A DNA stretch of 64,000 bases from BRHc4a sp049325055. GTDB lineage: Bacteria > Bacillota > Desulfotomaculia > Desulfotomaculales > Desulfocucumaceae. The first letter of the stretch is position 1. Each line of letters begins with the position of its first letter. The translations under genes and the position numbers were made by a program. The stretch is taken from positions 1-64,000 of the forward strand of contig JBMOPB010000016.1 of the NCBI GenBank assembly GCA_049325055.1, given 5' to 3'. Below are positions 59,914 through 64,000 of this stretch, one piece after another. Below the pieces are notes generated by a model. The model was not told the origin of the DNA and ran no database searches. It saw nothing but the letters and a program-made list of their open reading frames with translations.

Positions 59914-62217
59914 TTATCTTCCGGACGCTATTTTGCCGCCTTTCTCACCGGTCAACGGTACGGACACACCCTTGGCCTTCTTCTTGCCCGCAGACTTGCT
60001 CCCGGCTTTGGCGCCGGTCTTGGCACCAGCCTTGGCAGCCGCATTTGTAGCGGCCTTGGCGCCGGCCTTTGATCCGGCTTTGTCCCCGGCCTTCTGAGGT
60101 TTCTTACCCTTTGCTGAATCTGCCGGCAGCCTTCTCTTTTCCTGAGGGGAGCAATGTTCGGAAACGCATTTGAGTGTTTCCCTCCCCCCGTATTTCTTAA
60201 TGACCATAAGGCCCCCGCATTCCGGGCATTTTTCCTGGCTGGGGCGGTCCCAGACAGAAAACTGGCATTCAGGGTATTTTTCGCACCCGTAGAATGTACG
60301 TCCCTTTTTGCTTCTCCTTAAGACCAGTTCGCCCGCACACTCCGGACATTTAACCCCTGTGGGCTCCAGAAGGGGCCTGGTGTAACGGCACTCGGGAAAG
60401 CCGGGGCAGGCCAGGAACTTTCCGTAGCGGCCCATTTTCACCACCAGGTTTCTCTGGCAGTTGGGGCACAGCTCATCAGTAACCTCCTGGGCCAGGTCCA
60501 CGTGTCCTATCTCCTTCTCGGCCTTGGCCAGGGTATTTCTGAAGGGCCAGTAAAAATCCTTTAATACCCCGGTCCAGTTCAGATCGCCTTCTTCCACATT
60601 ATCCAGTTTATCCTCCATGGCGGCGGTAAACTCCACGTCGATTATGTCTTTAAAATAATCTTTAAGGAGATTCACCACCACTATGCCCAGCTCGGTGGGG
60701 ACAAACTGTTTCTTTTCCTTTACCACGTAGCCGCGCTTCTGAATAGTCTCCACGATAGGGGCATATGTGCTGGGCCTTCCGATACCCTTCTCCTCCAGTG
60801 CCCTGATCAGCGTGGCATCTGTATAACGGGGAGGAGGCTGGGTGAAATGCTGCTTCGGTGTCAGAGATTTTTTCTCAAGCCCGTCTCCTTCGGAAAGAAT
60901 GGGCAAAGCCCTGTTTTCATCCTCTTCCTGCCCCTCGTCCCTTGACTCGGTGTAAACCTTCATATATCCCTGAAACTTGACAATAGATCCGGTGGCGCGG
61001 AAAGTGTAGCCCCCCGCCTTTATATCAACACTGGTGGTGTCTATTACGGCGGGACTCATCTGGCTGGCCACGAAACGGTCCCAGATCAATTTATACAGCT
61101 TATACTGGTCATTTGACAGGAAAGCTTTTATTGAGTCAGGATCTTTGTTCACATATGTCGGCCTGATGGCCTCGTGGGCGTCCTGAACTTTCCCCTTTGC
61201 GGCAGACTGCCTGGGGCCGCCTCCGGTGAATTCTTTTCCAAACCGGGACCTGATGTATTCCAGCGTTTCCTGCCTGGCGGGGTCTGACACCCTGGTGGAG
61301 TCGGTCCTAATATACGTCACCAACCCGGAAGGCCCATCCTTACCCAAATCAATACCCTCATACAACTGCTGGGCCACCGACATGGTTTTCCTGGCCGTGA
61401 AGTTGATCTTCCTGTACGCTTCCTGCTGGAGGGTACTGGTTATAAAGGGGGCCGGCGGCTGGCGCAGCTTTTCCTTGCGGACAACCTTGGCCACCGTGTA
61501 CTCTTTTCCCTTGAGGTCGTCCAATATTTCTTTTACCCTGGCCTCATCGGGTATATCGGCCTTTTTGTCTCCTATCCTGTGCAGCCTGGCGTCAAAGGGG
61601 TCCCGGCCGTTTTTGGTGAGCCTGGCGGTAAGGGTCCAGTACTCCTCCGTAACAAAGGACTGAATTTCTTCCTCCCGGTCACAAATGAGGCGTACCGCAA
61701 CCGACTGGACTCTTCCTGCGCTGAGCCCTTTCTTCACCTTTTTCCAGAGAAGGGGGCTTAAGTTATACCCCACCAGCCGGTCCAGTATACGCCTTGCCTG
61801 CTGGGCATTCACCCTGTTCATGTCAATGGCGCGGGGGTTTTTTACCGCGTTCTGGATAGCGTTTTTAGTTATTTCATTAAACTCGATCCGGCACTTTTCT
61901 CCCTGGTCCAAATCCAGCAGGTGCTGGAGATGCCATGCGATGGCCTCTCCCTCACGGTCGGGGTCGGAGGCCAGATAGACTCTGCCGGCCTTTTTGGCCG
62001 CGGCCCTGAGTTCCTTGATAATGTCTCCTTTGCCCCTGATGGCTATATATTTTGGCTCAAAGCCCTTATCCGGGTCTACCCCGAACTGGCTTTTCGGCAA
62101 ATCCCTCAAATGCCCCATGGAGGCCTTGACAAAATATTTGCTGCCCAGAAACTTGCCTATACTCTTGGCCTTAGCCGGCGATTCCACAATGACCAACGTT
62201 TTTTCCAAAAAAGACAC
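59914..62217 (-). CDS. topA: DNA topoisomerase I
   Basis: 767 residues. The Toprim domain has V-I-V-E-S-P-A-K-A-K and D-P-D-R-E-G-E-A-I; the active-site Tyr is in L-V-T-Y-I-R-T-D-S-T-R near residue 310. Three C4-type zinc ribbons (C-P-N-C, C-P-E-C, C-P-E-C-G) cover about 600-705. The last 60 residues are a low-complexity Lys/Ala/Gly tail (K-A-G-A-K and variants) likely to bind DNA. The GTG at 62217 lacks a good site; TTG at 62208 is equally likely. It relaxes negative supercoils. Confidence 0.96.
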   Translation of the reverse strand: MSFLEKTLVIVESPAKAKSIGKFLGSKYFVKASMGHLRDLPKSQFGVDPDKGFEPKYIAIRGKGDIIKELRAAAKKAGRVYLASDPDREGEAIAWHLQHLLDLDQGEKCRIEFNEITKNAIQNAVKNPRAIDMNRVNAQQARRILDRLVGYNLSPLLWKKVKKGLSAGRVQSVAVRLICDREEEIQSFVTEEYWTLTARLTKNGRDPFDARLHRIGDKKADIPDEARVKEILDDLKGKEYTVAKVVRKEKLRQPPAPFITSTLQQEAYRKINFTARKTMSVAQQLYEGIDLGKDGPSGLVTYIRTDSTRVSDPARQETLEYIRSRFGKEFTGGGPRQSAAKGKVQDAHEAIRPTYVNKDPDSIKAFLSNDQYKLYKLIWDRFVASQMSPAVIDTTSVDIKAGGYTFRATGSIVKFQGYMKVYTESRDEGQEEDENRALPILSEGDGLEKKSLTPKQHFTQPPPRYTDATLIRALEEKGIGRPSTYAPIVETIQKRGYVVKEKKQFVPTELGIVVVNLLKDYFKDIIDVEFTAAMEDKLDNVEEGDLNWTGVLKDFYWPFRNTLAKAEKEIGHVDLAQEVTDELCPNCQRNLVVKMGRYGKFLACPGFPECRYTRPLLEPTGVKCPECAGELVLRRSKKGRTFYGCEKYPECQFSVWDRPSQEKCPECGGLMVIKKYGGRETLKCVSEHCSPQEKRRLPADSAKGKKPQKAGDKAGSKAGAKAATNAAAKAGAKTGAKAGSKSAGKKKAKGVSVPLTGEKGGKIASGR

Positions 62218-62307
62218 CCCAATTTTACAATCGGCTGTAACCGGTATTATTATCCGAACAATCTCTTTTTAAATATAAGTATGTCTATGTATTTATAAAA
62301 CCATATT

Positions 62308-63411
62308 TTATCCCGCCAATATATATAATTTACCGGGCAGTTGCCGGGCCAAACCCTTCATTTCCAGGAAGGTAAGGGCTGCCAGCACCTTTTGTGCGGA
62401 CAGTCCGGAGCCGTCCACCAACCTGTCCAGGGTACTGGGATCAATGGACAGCAATTTCCTTACCATCTCCTCTTCGGGAGAAAGCTTTATGCCGGGAGCC
62501 GCCCTGGAATCCTCCCTCCGGGGCTCCTCTACCCTGAAAAGCCTTTCCAGCCCCATTACCTCCAGTATGTCACCGGCGTTTTCCACAGGGGTGGCCCCTT
62601 GCCTTATAAGCCGGTTTGGCCCCCGGCTCAATTCCGATGTGATATTTCCCGGCACGGCAAACACATCGCGGCCCTGGTCAAGGGCGAAGTCGGCAGTGAT
62701 AAGCGCCCCGCTCCTTTCTGCAGCCTCCACTATCACCACACCGCCGGACAATCCGCTGATAATCCGGTTCCTCACCGGAAAATGCCACGGCTGCGGCATC
62801 ATGCCGAGCGGGAACTCGCTGACCACCGCGCCGTTAACTGCAATATCTTCCATCAGCCGGGAGTTTTCCTTGGGATATACTACATCCACCCCGCAGCCTA
62901 AAACCGCCACCGTCGGCGCCCCGGCGGCCAAGGCGCCCCTGTGGGCGGCAGTATCAATCCCCCGGGCCATACCGCTGACCACCGTTACCCCGGCCAGGGC
63001 CAGATCTCCCGCAAGCTTTTCGGCCACTGACAGTCCGTACCTGGTGGCCTTCCGGGACCCCACCACTGCAACGGCCGGCCCTTCGAAGGAAATATTCCCC
63101 CTGACAAAGATCCCCGGGGGAGGGTCGAATATATTTTTGAGTGCCTCGGGGTAAGCGGAATCCACATAGTGAATGTACCTGACACCCTTTTTTTCGATCA
63201 GCAGCAATTCTGCCTCGGGATTTATCCCCCGGCGCCTTAACACCAGCTCCCGGGCTCCCTCGGCGGTAAAACCACCCGTTAATGTCAGCTGTTTTTCCGA
63301 AGACTTCCAGGCTTCAGCCGGTGATCCAAAGCGATCTATTATATGCCATATCCTTTTGGCTGCACCCGGCATCAGCATCTGCCAGCCAAGGAAAAACTCC
63401 TTTTCTTCCAC
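62308..63411 (-). CDS. dprA: DNA processing protein DprA
   Basis: 367 residues. The Rossmann-like core has G-S-R-K-A-T-x-Y-G, V-S-G-M-A-R-G-I-D-T-A-A-H and V-L-G-C-G-V-D-V-V-Y-P; the small winged domain at the C-terminus is also seen. It loads RecA on incoming single strands. GTG at 63411 is chosen: GGGAAGTGA, which is also the end of the upstream gene, stands just before it. The longer frames to 63456 overlap the LigD-type gene. Confidence 0.95.
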   Translation of the reverse strand: MEEKEFFLGWQMLMPGAAKRIWHIIDRFGSPAEAWKSSEKQLTLTGGFTAEGARELVLRRRGINPEAELLLIEKKGVRYIHYVDSAYPEALKNIFDPPPGIFVRGNISFEGPAVAVVGSRKATRYGLSVAEKLAGDLALAGVTVVSGMARGIDTAAHRGALAAGAPTVAVLGCGVDVVYPKENSRLMEDIAVNGAVVSEFPLGMMPQPWHFPVRNRIISGLSGGVVIVEAAERSGALITADFALDQGRDVFAVPGNITSELSRGPNRLIRQGATPVENAGDILEVMGLERLFRVEEPRREDSRAAPGIKLSPEEEMVRKLLSIDPSTLDRLVDGSGLSAQKVLAALTFLEMKGLARQLPGKLYILAG

Positions 63412-63415
63412 CAGA

Positions 63416-64000
63416 TCACTTCCCGGTAACATCTTCCATATGTACATGATGGACATTCGGGGGCTGGCGACGGTTTTCCTGCACTGGCGAAAAAATTTTA
63501 TTTTTATTGTATCCGGCGGCCGACAGTATTCCCGATATGGACCGGCTGTTACCGGGCATGTCCCTCAAAAGGTCGCCATATTTTTCAAGACGGCGGAACA
63601 CGGTAATGATATTAAAGGAAGTGGGTTTAACCTGTTTTTTTTCTATCTCTTCCCATAAAAGGGGGGTGGACACCGGCGCGCCCGGAAGAGGCCTGAGGCT
63701 GTACTGAAAGGCCATGGTTTTACCCCTGCCGTTCTGAAGGTAGTCAAGGTAAACGCGGCCAGCCCTTTTGGCCACCGCTCTTTCCACCGTAGCCTTCCTG
63801 GGATAGACCCTGGCTATCAGTTCCGCTATATGCTGCATGGCCATAGTCACCACCTGGAAGGGGTATTCACTTTTTATGGGGATAAAAATGTGCAGGCCGC
63901 TGGCGCCCGAGGTCTTCGCGAAGGGCACCAGCCCGTATTCCTCCAGGGCGCGCCTGCATAAAAGAGCGATGTCCATAACATCGTCAAAGGTGGCTCCCTC
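63416..64000 (-). CDS. LigD-type DNA polymerase/primase domain protein (3' part)
   Basis: The frame is open to the right edge, so the N-terminus lies outside. The 194 visible residues match the C-terminal part of the archaeo-eukaryotic primase-like LigD polymerase domain: K-T-S-G-A-S-G-L-H-I-F-I-P-I, R-V-Y-L-D-Y-L-Q-N-G-R-G-K-T-M-A and S-L-R-P-L-P-G-A-P-V-S-T-P-L. This type repairs double-strand breaks with Ku by non-homologous end joining, and is common in spore-formers. No ligase domain follows, so it is a stand-alone polymerase. It ends just before dprA. Confidence 0.9.
   Translation of the reverse strand, partial: EGATFDDVMDIALLCRRALEEYGLVPFAKTSGASGLHIFIPIKSEYPFQVVTMAMQHIAELIARVYPRKATVERAVAKRAGRVYLDYLQNGRGKTMAFQYSLRPLPGAPVSTPLLWEEIEKKQVKPTSFNIITVFRRLEKYGDLLRDMPGNSRSISGILSAAGYNKNKIFSPVQENRRQPPNVHHVHMEDVTGK

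Overview
The window looks like chromosomal DNA of a spore-forming, anaerobic, moderately GC-rich Firmicute of the Peptococcaceae / Desulfotomaculum-Pelotomaculum kind. The reasons are SpoVS, CodY, RNase Y, YmdB, a YtvI-like permease, the conserved Firmicute order rpsB-tsf-pyrH-frr-uppS-cdsA-dxr-rseP-ispG-proS-rimP-nusA-ylxR-ylxQ-infB-rbfA-nrnA-truB-ribF-rpsO-pnp, and a tungsten-type aldehyde:ferredoxin oxidoreductase. The genus is an inference; no rRNA or tRNA gene was seen that would settle it. Almost everything is read from the minus strand; only three genes at the left edge (suhB end, gamma carbonic anhydrase, a small zinc-ribbon protein) are on the plus strand.

Layout. 0-4.4 kb: suhB end, carbonic anhydrase, and a Ski2-like helicase split into two adjacent ORFs. 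4.4-10.9 kb: dipeptidase, spoVS, ymdB, an unknown gene, rny, recX and recA. 11-18.7 kb: an accessory metabolic module with a PAS-type sigma-54 activator, glutamate dehydrogenase, two ThiS/MoaD-like sulfur carriers, an aldehyde:ferredoxin oxidoreductase (AOR) and a class III aminotransferase. Three -24/-12 elements lie just upstream of moaD1, moaD2 and gdh. 19-29 kb: DEAD-box helicase, pncC, an FtsH-like protease with a small membrane partner, pgsA, rimO, yajQ, phoU and a PhoR-like kinase. 29-50.5 kb: the large RNA, translation and envelope block. 50.8-64 kb: ferredoxin, frr-pyrH-tsf-rpsB, codY-hslUV-xerC-trmFO-topA-dprA, and the end of a LigD-type polymerase.

The most notable system is the 11-18.7 kb module. 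Read together, the aminotransferase removes an amino group, glutamate dehydrogenase regenerates 2-oxoglutarate, AOR oxidises an aldehyde with ferredoxin as acceptor, and the sulfur carriers could serve pterin-cofactor synthesis. A ligand-sensing sigma-54 activator would switch it on. moaD2 appears to have lost its stop codon after the terminal Gly-Gly through a one-base deletion relative to moaD1. The second theme is non-coding: two dispersed structured repeat families (four copies of one, two of them with an exact DnaA-box 9-mer; three copies of the other), plus seven-base tandem repeats at several gene ends, one of which now encodes the N-terminus of RimO.
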